From contig JADJYS010000002.1 in the NCBI GenBank assembly GCA_016719645.1, forward strand, positions 124,001-188,000: a stretch of 64,000 nt of DNA. The letters run 5' to 3'. A program made the position numbers and the translations under genes. A model generated the notes under the pieces. That model searched no databases, was not told the DNA's origin, and saw nothing but the letters and a program-made list of their open reading frames with translations. Positions 49,209 to 57,797 of this stretch are shown here, piece by piece. Source of the stretch: a bacterium (GTDB lineage: Bacteria > Krumholzibacteriota > Krumholzibacteriia > LZORAL124-64-63). Within the stretch, counting starts at the first letter, position 1; every line of letters starts with the position of its first letter.

Positions 49209-50153
49209 ATGATGCCAGCTTCGCCGCGCCGCCGCGTCTCGGCCGCGATCTTCACCGTCCTGCTGCTCGCCGGGGCCGCCGCCGCCGGGACCCCGGGCAC
49301 GTCGGGCTTCCTGTCCCTGCGCAACCCGGTGGGAGCCCGCGAGGCCGCCATGGGCGGCGCCGGCGTGGCCTCGGCCGACGGGGCGGCGGCCGTGTACTGG
49401 AACCCCGCGCGCCTCGCCTTCGCGACCGAGGGCACCGACCTGCTGCTGCAGCACCAGCGTCTGTGGGGGCTGTTCGACAAGGAGACGGCCGCCGTCGCCC
49501 ACCGCACCCCGTACGGGACGCTGGGCTTCATCTTCTCCGGCCTCTACGCCGACGAGATCGAGCGCTACGAGGAGGACGGCGTCGGCGTGCCGCTGGGCAC
49601 GTTCCGCCCCTACGAGGTGGCGCTCGGCGTCAGCTACGCGCGGCGGTTCGGCGAGGCCTTCGCGGCCGGCGTGGGCGTCAAGCTCCTGCACACCGAGATC
49701 GACGTGTACGGCGACACCGGCCTGGCCTACGACCTGTTCATCGCGCACCGCGCGGAGATCCCCGGCCTGTGGTTCGGCGCCTCGCTCACGAACCTCGGCC
49801 CCGACCTCAACCTCAACGACGCCCCCTTCGCCCTGCCGCAGGCGGGCCGGCTCGGCCTGGCCTACGATCCGCAGCAGGCCTTCTTCGCGGGCCGGCTGAC
49901 GCTGGCCGCGGACGTCCTGTTCCCCAACGACGGCAACGAGAAGGCGCACGTCGGGGCGGAATTCCGGCTGGTGCCGGCCCTGGCCCTGCGCCTGGGCACG
50001 CGGGTCAACTACGAGTCCCAGGGCTACACCTGGGGCGCCGGCTTCAACCGCGGCCCGTTGACCCTGGGGTACGCGTTCGAACAGGCCACCAACGACCTCG
50101 GCGACTGGCACCGTTTCGCCCTGGAGCTGGCGCTGGGCCGCGCCGGTTACTGA
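49209..50153 (+). CDS. PorV/PorQ-type outer-membrane barrel
   Basis: ATG 49209 follows GGAAAGGA. The 314-residue product has a signal peptide and the hallmark PorV/PorQ start: FLSLRNPVGAREAAMGGAGVASADGAAAVYWNPARLA. Alternating barrel strands then run to a final FALELALGRAGY. In Bacteroidota PorV is the shuttle that carries type IX cargo with C-terminal sorting domains. Lying 52 bases after a protein with such a domain, it may serve a related export route here. Its stop overlaps the convergent lpxH by seven bases. Confidence 0.8.
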   Translation: MMPASPRRRVSAAIFTVLLLAGAAAAGTPGTSGFLSLRNPVGAREAAMGGAGVASADGAAAVYWNPARLAFATEGTDLLLQHQRLWGLFDKETAAVAHRTPYGTLGFIFSGLYADEIERYEEDGVGVPLGTFRPYEVALGVSYARRFGEAFAAGVGVKLLHTEIDVYGDTGLAYDLFIAHRAEIPGLWFGASLTNLGPDLNLNDAPFALPQAGRLGLAYDPQQAFFAGRLTLAADVLFPNDGNEKAHVGAEFRLVPALALRLGTRVNYESQGYTWGAGFNRGPLTLGYAFEQATNDLGDWHRFALELALGRAGY

Positions 50154-50914
50154 GGGTCTGCGACCGGGGGGCGGGGCTCGGCGGCGAAGTCGCGCAGCTC
50201 GAACCGCCCCCCCTGGACGATCGCGTAGCTCGCCTCCCCCCCGAACCAGCTGCCCAGCGCCGCCATCTCCCGTCCGCCCTCCGCGATGCGGAAGGCGTGG
50301 TGCACGTGGCCGATCAGCAGCAGATCCCAGTCTCCGCGCGCGCGGGCCAGGTGGCGGCGCGCGCGTTTCTCGATCAGGTGGCGTTCGTCGCGCGAGGCCT
50401 GCCGGCTGGCGTGGCTCAACCAGTGCGAGAAGGCGTAGAGCAGCTCGGGGTGGAGGGACTTCGCGAACAGGACGCCGGCCCGCTGCCGCACCAGGCGGCG
50501 GAAGGACGAGTACAGCCAGTCGCGGACGAGCAGCCCGTCGCCGTGGACCAGCCGGATGCGCAGGCCGCCGGCGTCCAGGGTGAACGGTTCCCCGTGCGGG
50601 GACGTGCCGTAGCGCTCGTGCAGGTAGCGGGCGGCCCAGATGTCGTGGTTGCCGCCCACGAAGTGCAGGCGGACGCCGGCGTCGCGCACGCCGTCGAGGG
50701 CGGCCAGCAGCTCCTCGTAGCCCCGCAGCCGGAAGTGGGGGTAGTCGAACCAGAAGTCGAAGATGTCGCCGAGCAGGACCAGTTCGTCGGCGTCCCGGGC
50801 GGCCTCCAGGAAGGACAGGAACAGGTCGCGGCGGCGGACCTCGTCGGGGTCGGGCCGCAGCTTGAAATGGGTGTCGCCGGCGACCAGGATCGTGTGGCGG
50901 TCGTTCTTGAACAT
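50147..50914 (-). CDS. lpxH: UDP-2,3-diacylglucosamine pyrophosphatase (LpxH-type)
   Basis: A 255-residue calcineurin-like phosphoesterase that makes lipid X in lipid A synthesis. Metal-binding motifs in order: GDTHF (Asp14, His16), GDIFDFWFD (Asp50), GGNHD (Asn89, His90), HGD, and GHVHHAF near residue 205. The WFDYPHFRLRGY insertion and the overall length suit LpxH. AGTATA on the plus strand (TATACT on the gene strand, 50926-50931) is a likely -10 only about 12 bases before the ATG, with CGGCAA (50947-50952) as a possible -35. It could also be a related UDP-sugar hydrolase. Confidence 0.8.
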   Translation of the reverse strand: MFKNDRHTILVAGDTHFKLRPDPDEVRRRDLFLSFLEAARDADELVLLGDIFDFWFDYPHFRLRGYEELLAALDGVRDAGVRLHFVGGNHDIWAARYLHERYGTSPHGEPFTLDAGGLRIRLVHGDGLLVRDWLYSSFRRLVRQRAGVLFAKSLHPELLYAFSHWLSHASRQASRDERHLIEKRARRHLARARGDWDLLLIGHVHHAFRIAEGGREMAALGSWFGGEASYAIVQGGRFELRDFAAEPRPPVADPQ

Positions 50915-50982
50915 GGTCGGATGTTAGTATATGAATGACGCGGTCGCGGCAAGGTGTTTTCCGGCGCAGCAGGGGGAACGCG

Positions 50983-51381
50983 ATGGGCCTCTGGGACGAC
51001 TTCCTCAAGAACGCGGGCGCGTGGTACGACACCGCGGCCGAGAAGACCGGGGAGCTGGCGCGGGTCGGCTCGCGGCGCTACGACATCTTCGGGATCGGCC
51101 GCGACATCGAGCGCCGCTACAGCGAGATCGGCCGGCTCGTCCACGAGGGCATCCTGCAGGGACGGACCGATTTCGGGGCCGACCCCGCGGTGATGGACCT
51201 GGTCGAGCGGATCCAGAAGCTCGAGGCCGAGCTGGAGGCGAAGCGGCGCGAGATCGAGGCGATCCGGGCCAGCGATTCGCGCCGGCCGGGAGCGGCCGAC
51301 CCGGTGCGGCGCCGCGAGCTCGACCAGCGCCGGGACGACTTCGAGGACCCGGACGACGACGGGGCGCCCCGGCCGTACTGA
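50983..51381 (+). CDS. Small cytoplasmic coiled-coil protein, unknown
   Basis: ATG 50983 follows AGGGGGAACG. The 132-residue product starts MGLWDDFLKNAGAWYDTAAEKTGELARVGSRR and has a helical centre with a heptad pattern (VERIQKLEAELEAKRREIEAI) and a charged, disordered tail. No signal peptide. Short proteins of this kind occur in several Gram-negative phyla without an assigned role. Divergent from lpxH, upstream of the htrA promoter. Confidence 0.6.
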   Translation: MGLWDDFLKNAGAWYDTAAEKTGELARVGSRRYDIFGIGRDIERRYSEIGRLVHEGILQGRTDFGADPAVMDLVERIQKLEAELEAKRREIEAIRASDSRRPGAADPVRRRELDQRRDDFEDPDDDGAPRPY

Positions 51382-51403
51382 GGCCGGCCGCCGTGCTGAG
51401 CAG

Positions 51404-51445
51404 TTGCGAAAACACTTGACCGCCGCTATCCCTATCCGGTAGGCT
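51404..51445 (+). promoter_or_regulatory. Overlapping promoters of the HtrA gene
   Basis: Two overlapping sets: TTGCGA (51404-51409), 17 bases, TATCCC (51427-51432); and TTGACC (51416-51421), 18 bases, TAGGCT (51440-51445). A CCTA-tccgg-TAGG inverted repeat (51431-51443) overlaps both -10 boxes. Confidence 0.4.
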
Positions 51446-51591
51446 AGATTCATCCCTGCAACAGGTCGGCCGCCTCCGCGGCCGACCGACCCTGGTCCCA
51501 CCCAGCCGCTCCCCCCACGAAGCGACCGGCGTTGCCGCGTTCGGCGGACCGCACTTGCGGCCCGCGGTGTGACCGCAACCCGGGAGTTCCC

Positions 51592-53046
51592 GTGAACGTG
51601 CGCCGACACACCACCCTCGCCATCGCCGCCCGGTTGGGCGCGCTGCTGCTCTGCCTCTCCGCGGCGACCTTCGGCCGGGCGGCGGCGCCGGAGCGCGCGC
51701 TGTCGCGGCTGGACGCCGGACCGCCCCCGGACTCGCCGTTCACGACGGTGGCGGACCGCGTGCGGCCGTCGGTCGTCAACATCCGCGTCGAGCGGGACCC
51801 CCGCGGCGGGCTGGACCTCGACCCGATGCAGGAGATGTACCGGGAGTTCTTCCCGGGCGGCCCGGGCGAGGGCACGCCCTTCGCGCCGCCGGGCAGCGGC
51901 ACCGGTTTCGTGGTCAGCGAATCCGGGCACATCCTGACCAACAACCACGTGATCGCCGGCGCCGACGTGGTGACCGTGAGGCTGAGCGGCGAGTCGCAGG
52001 CGGTCGTCGCCGAGGTGGTCGGAACCGATCCCGCGAGCGACCTCGCCGTGCTGAAGGTGGGGCGCGCCGGGCTGACTCCGCTGGTCTTCGGCGACTCCGA
52101 CCGCGTGCGCGTCGGCGACTGGGCGATCGCCGTGGGCAACCCCTTCGGCAACCTCGAGGGCAGCCTGACCGTGGGCGTGGTCAGCGCCAAGGGGCGGCGC
52201 GACCTGGCCATCCACGGCGGGGCCCCCCGCTACCAGGACTTCCTGCAGACCGACGCCGCCATCAACTTCGGCAACAGCGGCGGCCCCCTGCTGGACCTGG
52301 CGGGGCGCGTGATCGGCGTCAACACGGCGATCAACAGCGCCGGCCAGGGCATCGGCTTCGCCATCCCCAGCAACTACGCCCGGCGGGTCTTCGAGCAGAT
52401 CGCCGCCCACGGCCGCGTCGTCCGCGGCTACCTGGGAGCGGTCACCGGCGACTTCGTCGAGGACGGGCAGGCGCGCGGCGCGCTGGTCGAAGCGGTGCTG
52501 CCCGCGACCCCGGCCGCGGCCGCCGGCCTGCAGGCCGGCGACGTCATCGTGGCGTTCGGCGGCCGGCCGGTGGCCGGCGAGCGGGACCTGCAGTTCCTGG
52601 TGGGGGACGCCGACGTCGGCGCCGCCGTCACCTGCCGCGTCCGGCGCGGCGGGCGCGACCTCGACCTCGAACTCACGCCGACCGAGGAGAGCACCGCCGC
52701 CGCGGTCGTCGGGGCCGACGACGGCGCGTGGCTCGGACTCGTCGTGGAGCCGGCGGACGGCGACGACCCGCGGGTCGTGCGGCTGCGGGACGCCCTGGGC
52801 GTCGCGGCGGGCCGGGGCCTGATGATCGTCGCGGTCGTGCCCGGGAGCGCCGCCGCCGGGGCCGGCCTGCACCCCGGGGACGTGGTCCTGGAGATCGACG
52901 GGAAGCCCGCCGACGGCGCCGCGACGTGGCGGCGCCTGCAGCAGGAGGCCGCCGGCGGCGAAGGCCCCGTCATGCTGCTGATCGTGTCGGGCGGCGTGGA
53001 GAGCTACCGGTTGCTCGAGAGGGAGCCGGCGTCGGGGAAGGGCTAG
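51592..53046 (+). CDS. HtrA/DegP-type periplasmic serine protease
   Basis: GTG 51592 follows CGGGAG. The 484-residue protein has a signal peptide (SAATFGRAAA), a trypsin-like domain with the triad His (LTNNHVI), Asp (DPASDLAVLKVG) and Ser (FGNSGGPLLD), and two PDZ domains (YLGAVTGDFVEDG...ATPAAAAGLQAGDVIV; then GLMIVAVVPGSAAAGAGLHPGDVVLEI). It degrades or refolds damaged envelope proteins. Length and two PDZ domains match DegP/DegQ. The sigma factor gene starts 68 bases downstream. Confidence 0.93.
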   Translation: MNVRRHTTLAIAARLGALLLCLSAATFGRAAAPERALSRLDAGPPPDSPFTTVADRVRPSVVNIRVERDPRGGLDLDPMQEMYREFFPGGPGEGTPFAPPGSGTGFVVSESGHILTNNHVIAGADVVTVRLSGESQAVVAEVVGTDPASDLAVLKVGRAGLTPLVFGDSDRVRVGDWAIAVGNPFGNLEGSLTVGVVSAKGRRDLAIHGGAPRYQDFLQTDAAINFGNSGGPLLDLAGRVIGVNTAINSAGQGIGFAIPSNYARRVFEQIAAHGRVVRGYLGAVTGDFVEDGQARGALVEAVLPATPAAAAGLQAGDVIVAFGGRPVAGERDLQFLVGDADVGAAVTCRVRRGGRDLDLELTPTEESTAAAVVGADDGAWLGLVVEPADGDDPRVVRLRDALGVAAGRGLMIVAVVPGSAAAGAGLHPGDVVLEIDGKPADGAATWRRLQQEAAGGEGPVMLLIVSGGVESYRLLEREPASGKG

Positions 53047-53113
53047 CCGTCATCACCGGCGAGCGCGTCGGACCGTACGGATGCGTGCACCGAGAACAGG
53101 AGAGGAGGACGTC

Positions 53114-53962
53114 ATGGCGAACAGACCATCGATCGTGCCCCCCATGCACGAGAAGAGCCTGGAGGTCTACTTCCGGGAGATCAACCGCTACGCCCTGCTG
53201 TCGCGCGAGGAGGAGGCCGATCTGGCCCGCCGCAGCCGCGCCGGCGATCGCGACGCCCTGCAGCGGCTGGTCAACGCGAACCTGCGGTTCGTCGTGACGG
53301 TGGCCAAGCGCTACGTCCACCAGGGGCTGACGCTCGCGGACCTCGTCAACGAGGGCAACCTCGGCCTGCTCAAGGCGGCCGACCGCTTCGACGAGACCCG
53401 CGGCTTCAAGTTCATCTCCTACGCCGTGTGGTGGATCCGCCAGTCGATCCTGCAGGCGCTGCTCGACCACTCGCGGCTGGTGCGCCTGCCCCAGAACCAG
53501 ACGGCCCAGCTGCTGAAGGTCAACCGGGCCCGCACCCAGCTGCAGAGCGGGGGGCAGGAGAACCCGACGCCGGAGCAGATCGGCGCGATCCTCGGCCTGG
53601 CCACCGAGGACGTGCGGCGCAGCCTGGAGCTCGGCGGCGGCGAGGTCGCCCTCGACGACGTCGAGGCGGGCGACCGTCCCCTGAGCGAGACCCTCACCGA
53701 CGACGACCAGCCCCGGGCCGACGCCCGGCTGCTGGAGCGCGTCCTGCGCGAGGACGTCCGCCGCAGCCTGGCCGCGCTGAGCGACCGCGAGGCGACGGTC
53801 ATCGTGCTCTACTACGGGCTGGACGACGACGAGGCGCTCACGCTCGAGGCGATCGGGCGCCGGCTGGGGCTCACCCGCGAGCGCATCCGCCAGATCAAGG
53901 AGAAGGCCCTGCGCAAGATGCGCCAGTCGGCCGGCCGCGAGCTGCTGCGGGATTACGCCTGA
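53114..53962 (+). CDS. Sigma-70 factor, short primary-like (Bacteroidota type)
   Basis: ATG 53114 follows GAGAGGAGGAC. The 282-residue sigma factor lacks region 1.1. It has region 1.2/2 (SLEVYFREINRYALLSREEEADLARR; NLRFVVTVAKRYVHQGLTLADLVNEGNLGLLKAADRFD; RGFKFISYAVWWIRQSILQAL), region 3 (SRLVRLPQNQ) and region 4 (LTLEAIGRRLGLTRERIRQIKEKALRKMR). Size and sequence closely recall the primary sigma of Bacteroidota, which is also ~285 residues. Whether it is the housekeeping sigma or a group-2 factor depends on the rest of the genome. Confidence 0.9.
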   Translation: MANRPSIVPPMHEKSLEVYFREINRYALLSREEEADLARRSRAGDRDALQRLVNANLRFVVTVAKRYVHQGLTLADLVNEGNLGLLKAADRFDETRGFKFISYAVWWIRQSILQALLDHSRLVRLPQNQTAQLLKVNRARTQLQSGGQENPTPEQIGAILGLATEDVRRSLELGGGEVALDDVEAGDRPLSETLTDDDQPRADARLLERVLREDVRRSLAALSDREATVIVLYYGLDDDEALTLEAIGRRLGLTRERIRQIKEKALRKMRQSAGRELLRDYA

Positions 53963-53990
53963 AGGAGGCCGGCGGCCCCGGGTTCTCCTG

Positions 53991-54020
53991 TTGGCGCGTC
54001 CGGCGGCCCTGTGCTATGGT
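53991..54020 (+). promoter_or_regulatory. Promoter of the amidase operon
   Basis: TTGGCG (53991-53996), 18 bases, TATGGT (54015-54020), 48 bases before ATG 54069 and just after the sigma gene. It could drive the long operon to the right window edge. Confidence 0.45.
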
Positions 54021-54068
54021 CCGCTCGCCCGAGATCCTTCGTCCCGGGAAGAGGAGCGCGCACCAGGC

Positions 54069-55526
54069 ATGAGGCCCAGATCCGACGCGAACGCCCGGCC
54101 GCGAGCCGCCGCCGTGGCGCTGTTCAGCGTGTACCTGCTGCTGGCGATCGCCCCGGCCGCCCGCGCGGGCGTCGTGATCGACCAGATCCGGTTCTGGACC
54201 GCGCCCGACCACACCCGCGTCGTGCTGGACCTGTCGGGTCCCGCCGCCTACGACCTGCGCCGCGTCACCGGCCCCGACCGCATCTCGGTCAACATCGCCG
54301 CGGCCCGCTTCCGCGACACCGGCACGCTCGAGGTCGGCGACGGCACGCTGCTGCGCGTGCGCAGGAACGCCCTCTCGGGCCGCGCCCAGATCGTGCTCGA
54401 CCTGGCCGGCGACCTCGCGTACCGGCACTTCGCGCTGAAGGCCGCCGACGGGCGGCCCGACCGCATCGTGATCGACGTCTTCCGCGCGGCGGGGGCCCCG
54501 CCGGCCGTGGTGACGCCCGCCAAGAGCCCCGACGCGGCGCCCGACGCGGCGCCGGCGGGAACGGGTGCGGACACGACGGCCGCCGCGACGGGCGGGAGCG
54601 AGCCGGCCGTCCCGGCGCCGGCCGACACCGCCGGCAGCGGGGACGGGAAGCTGCCGCCGCGGGAACCGACCGCGACGCGGCCGGTGACCGTCGTGATCGA
54701 CGCGGGCCACGGCGGCATGGACCCCGGCGCGATCCGCAAGGGCCTGCGCGAGAAGGACGCGGTGCTGGCGATCGCGCTGGAGCTGGCCAAGCTCATCGAC
54801 GCCCGCGAGGGCTACCGCGCCGTGCTGACCCGCAAGGGCGACTACTTCGTCAGCCTCGCCGACCGGGTGCGCATCGCCAAGGAGGCCGGCGGGGACCTGT
54901 TCGTCTCGGTGCACGCCAACACGCACCGCAACACCGCGATCAACGGCATGGAGGTCTACCTCCTCTCGCAGCAGAAGGCGACCGACCGCGAGGCGCGCGA
55001 GCTCGCGAACAAGGAGAACGCCGCCGACCTCGTCGGCCTCGCGCCGCAGGAGCGCGACGACGACGCGGTGCTCGCCATCCTGATGGACCTGCGGCTCAGC
55101 CAGGTGCTGACCCAGTCGAACCGGCTCGCCGAGCACCTGCTGCAGGAGGCGCGCCGCTCGCGCGTGGTCGCGGCCAAGAAGGTCAAGCAGGCGGGCTTCC
55201 AGGTGCTGCGCACGCTGGCGATGCCCTCGGTCCTGGTCGAGGTGGCCTACCTCTCGCACCGGGGCGACCGCGCCCTGCTCGAGTCGGCCGAGGGGCGGCG
55301 CAAGCTGGCCCGGATCCTGTGCGAAGGCATCTTCGCCTGGCGCGGCGAGCGGCCGCTGGCGCCCGCGACGAAGGCCGCCGAGTGGCAGACCCGCTACGTG
55401 GTGCGGCGGGGGGACTCGCTCTCGGCGCTGGCGCAGCGGCACCGCACGACGGTCAAGGCGATCAAGGACCGCAACCGCCTCAAGACCGACCGGGTGCTGG
55501 TCGGCCAGAAGCTGCTGCTGCCCTGA
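54069..55526 (+). CDS. N-acetylmuramoyl-L-alanine amidase with AMIN and LysM domains
   Basis: A 485-residue cell-wall amidase that cleaves the stem peptide from MurNAc during cell separation. Order: signal peptide (IAPAARA), AMIN domain (residues ~35-145; IRFWTAPDHTRVVLDLSG), an Ala/Pro/Thr linker, an Amidase_3 domain (~205-435) with zinc residues in VIDAGHGGMDPGA, Glu in LREKDAVLAIALELA and His in VSVHANTH plus a final Glu in VLVEVAYLSH, and a C-terminal LysM (YVVRRGDSLSALAQRH). Combined AMIN and LysM recall AmiC-like enzymes. First gene of the operon. Confidence 0.93.
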   Translation: MRPRSDANARPRAAAVALFSVYLLLAIAPAARAGVVIDQIRFWTAPDHTRVVLDLSGPAAYDLRRVTGPDRISVNIAAARFRDTGTLEVGDGTLLRVRRNALSGRAQIVLDLAGDLAYRHFALKAADGRPDRIVIDVFRAAGAPPAVVTPAKSPDAAPDAAPAGTGADTTAAATGGSEPAVPAPADTAGSGDGKLPPREPTATRPVTVVIDAGHGGMDPGAIRKGLREKDAVLAIALELAKLIDAREGYRAVLTRKGDYFVSLADRVRIAKEAGGDLFVSVHANTHRNTAINGMEVYLLSQQKATDREARELANKENAADLVGLAPQERDDDAVLAILMDLRLSQVLTQSNRLAEHLLQEARRSRVVAAKKVKQAGFQVLRTLAMPSVLVEVAYLSHRGDRALLESAEGRRKLARILCEGIFAWRGERPLAPATKAAEWQTRYVVRRGDSLSALAQRHRTTVKAIKDRNRLKTDRVLVGQKLLLP

Positions 55527-55562
55527 CGTGGTTCCCGCCACCCCCGAAAGGCGACGCGCGCC

Positions 55563-56486
55563 ATGAACCGGCACCTGCTGAAGATCTGCTGCCTGGCCGT
55601 CTCGATCCTGCTGTGGATCCAGGTGGCTTCCGACCGCCAGGTCACCCGCGAGGTGGAGGTCCCGCTGCGCGTGACCGGCCTGGCCCGCGGCTGCACCCTC
55701 GCGGGCAACCTCGTGCCCGAGGCGGTGCGGATCCGGGCCGGCGGCACCAAGCTGAACTTCTTCCTGAACCGGTACTTCGGGCGCGAGCTGGGCGAGGCCC
55801 TCGTGGACCTCGGCGGGGCGGAGCCCGGCGGCGTGGTGGAGCGGGAAGTGACGGTCGATGGTCGGCGGGGCGAGCTGGTGGACATCCAGGTGACCTCTCC
55901 CGCGCGGCTCGAGTTCTACGTGGACCGCATCGATTCGGTCGCCGTCCCGGTCGAGGTCCCGGTCGCCGAGGACGCCCCCGCGGACCGGGTGCTGGCCGCC
56001 GCGCCGACCGCCTCGCCGGCCACCGTCCAGCTGGTCGGTCCGTCCCGCTTCCTGCCGGGGGCGGGCCGCCCCCGCACCGATCCCGTCGCGATCGGCCGCG
56101 GGACCGGAAGCCTCGAGATCATGCGGGCCGTGCACGCGCCGCGGCCCCAGCTCTGGACCGCGCCGCGGGAGGTGCGCGTCTCGGCGGTCGTGGCCGAAGC
56201 GGGCCGGCGGGTCTTCGCGCGCGTCCCGCTGGTGCCCCGGCTTGACAGCGGGAGCCTTCGCGTCGAGGTTTTCCCCCCCGTGGCCGACGTGGAGGTCCGC
56301 GGGCCGGCCCCGGCCCTGGCCGCCATGCCCGACGACGCCGTCGCCCTGACGGTCGCCGCCGGCAGCTTCGGGCCGGGCGCGCACACGGTGCGGCCCGACG
56401 TGCGGCTCCCCGCGGCCTGCACGCTGGTGTCGCTGACGCCGCCGGAGGTCATGATCGTGGTCGGCGGGCGCACCAGGCAGCCCTGA
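55563..56486 (+). CDS. YbbR/CdaR-like membrane-anchored protein
   Basis: A 307-residue protein with one N-terminal membrane helix (LLKICCLAVSILLWIQVA) followed by repeated YbbR beta domains (REVEVPLRVTGLARGCTLAG; SVAVPVEVPVAEDAPADRVL; GSLRVEVFPPVADVEVRGPA). In Firmicutes CdaR is coded next to and controls the cyclic-di-AMP synthase CdaA. No cdaA is seen next to it here, but a PgpH-type c-di-AMP phosphodiesterase is four genes downstream. It starts 36 bases after the amidase stop. Confidence 0.8.
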   Translation: MNRHLLKICCLAVSILLWIQVASDRQVTREVEVPLRVTGLARGCTLAGNLVPEAVRIRAGGTKLNFFLNRYFGRELGEALVDLGGAEPGGVVEREVTVDGRRGELVDIQVTSPARLEFYVDRIDSVAVPVEVPVAEDAPADRVLAAAPTASPATVQLVGPSRFLPGAGRPRTDPVAIGRGTGSLEIMRAVHAPRPQLWTAPREVRVSAVVAEAGRRVFARVPLVPRLDSGSLRVEVFPPVADVEVRGPAPALAAMPDDAVALTVAAGSFGPGAHTVRPDVRLPAACTLVSLTPPEVMIVVGGRTRQP

Positions 56487-56522
56487 CCGCCGGGAATCCG
56501 GACCGAGGAGCGCAGGAGGAGC

Positions 56523-57797
56523 ATGGACATCAGGTACCGACGGCCCCGGGGCACGCGCGACGTCCTGCTCGAGGAGATGGAGCGCTGGCGCTGGTGCGAA
56601 GAGCGCTGGCGCGAGGTGCTGGAGCGCTACGGCTTCGGCGAGATCCGCACGCCCCTGATCGAACCGACCGACCTGTTCACCCGCGCGGTGGGTTCGGGCA
56701 CCGACATCGTCGACAAGGAGATGTACTCCTTCGAGACCAAGGGCGGCGAGCAGATCACCCTGCGGCCCGAGGCGACCGCGTCGGTGGTCCGGGCCTACCT
56801 CGAGAACGGCCTGACCCGGCAGCCGGGCACCCTGAAGTTCTACTACCTGGGCCCGATGTTCCGCTACGACCGGCCCCAGGCGGGCCGGTACCGCCAGTTC
56901 CACCAGGTGGGGGTCGAGGCCATCGGCTCGCCTTCGCCGGTCCTGGACGCCGAGGTGATCCGCACCGCCCTGGCGCTGTTCGAGGCCGTCGACGCCGAGG
57001 GGCTGACCGTCCAGGTCAACACGATCGGCTGCCCCGAGTGCCGGCCCGGCTACGTGGCGGAGCTGCAGGCCTGGGCGCGCGGGCGCGCGGAGGGCTTCTG
57101 CGAGACCTGCCGCGCCCGCCTGGAGATCAACCCGCTGCGGCTCTTCGACTGCAAGGTCGAGTCCTGCCGCGATCTGCTCGGCGGCATGCGGCCGATCAGC
57201 GAGGCGGTGTGCGGCGCCTGCCGCGACCACCACGCCGCGCTGCGCACGTCGCTGGCCGCGATGGACGTGGGCGCGACGGAGGACCCGTCGCTGGTGCGCG
57301 GGCTCGACTACTACACGCGCACGACGTTCGAGATCTCCGCGCGCCAGGACCTGCGCCAGAGCGCGCTGTGCGGCGGCGGCCGCTACGACGGGCTGGTCGA
57401 GCAGTGCGGCGGGCCGCCGACGCCGGCCGTGGGCTTCTCGCTGGGCGTCGAGCGCACGCTGCGGCACCTGTACCCCGAGGAGTTCGACCCGCAGCTGAGC
57501 CGGCAGTCGCCGGTGGACGTCTACATGGCCTGCCTCGGCCAGCCGGCGATGATCCACGCCCTGGCCCACGCCGAGCTGCTGCGCGGCGTGTGCCGCGTCG
57601 AGGTGGACACGACCGGACGCGGGGTCAAGGCCCAGATGAAGGGCGCCCACGCGCGCGGGGCGCGGCTCGTGCTGATCGCCGGCGACGACGAGCTCGCCGC
57701 CGGCAAATTCCAGATGAAGGACCTGAACGACGGGCACCAGCGCGAGGTGGCGGGCGACGGCCTGCTCGCGGCGGTGCGGGAGGTGCTGGGCTCGTGA
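56523..57797 (+). CDS. hisS: Histidyl-tRNA synthetase
   Basis: A 424-residue class II synthetase. Motif 1 region PRGTRDVLLEE and FGEIRTPLIEPTDLF; motif 2 with RPEATASVVRAY and YYLGPMFRYDRPQAGRYRQFHQVG; His-specific GLDYYTRTTFEI; motif 3 in VGFSLGVERTL. The C-terminal anticodon domain begins near residue 335. An insertion with four Cys pairs (CPEC, CETC, CKVESC, CGAC at residues ~178-240) suggests a zinc-binding knob, as in some HisRS. GAGGAGC precedes the ATG. The stop overlaps aspS by four bases. Confidence 0.96.
   Translation: MDIRYRRPRGTRDVLLEEMERWRWCEERWREVLERYGFGEIRTPLIEPTDLFTRAVGSGTDIVDKEMYSFETKGGEQITLRPEATASVVRAYLENGLTRQPGTLKFYYLGPMFRYDRPQAGRYRQFHQVGVEAIGSPSPVLDAEVIRTALALFEAVDAEGLTVQVNTIGCPECRPGYVAELQAWARGRAEGFCETCRARLEINPLRLFDCKVESCRDLLGGMRPISEAVCGACRDHHAALRTSLAAMDVGATEDPSLVRGLDYYTRTTFEISARQDLRQSALCGGGRYDGLVEQCGGPPTPAVGFSLGVERTLRHLYPEEFDPQLSRQSPVDVYMACLGQPAMIHALAHAELLRGVCRVEVDTTGRGVKAQMKGAHARGARLVLIAGDDELAAGKFQMKDLNDGHQREVAGDGLLAAVREVLGS

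Noticed and set aside
43550..49531. Very long minus-strand open frame opposite the DUF4384 and M6-like genes
   Set aside because: At ~70% GC the antisense frames of real genes stay open for kilobases. Its translation is low-complexity Arg/Ala/Gly with no motif, and the plus strand carries recognisable proteins.
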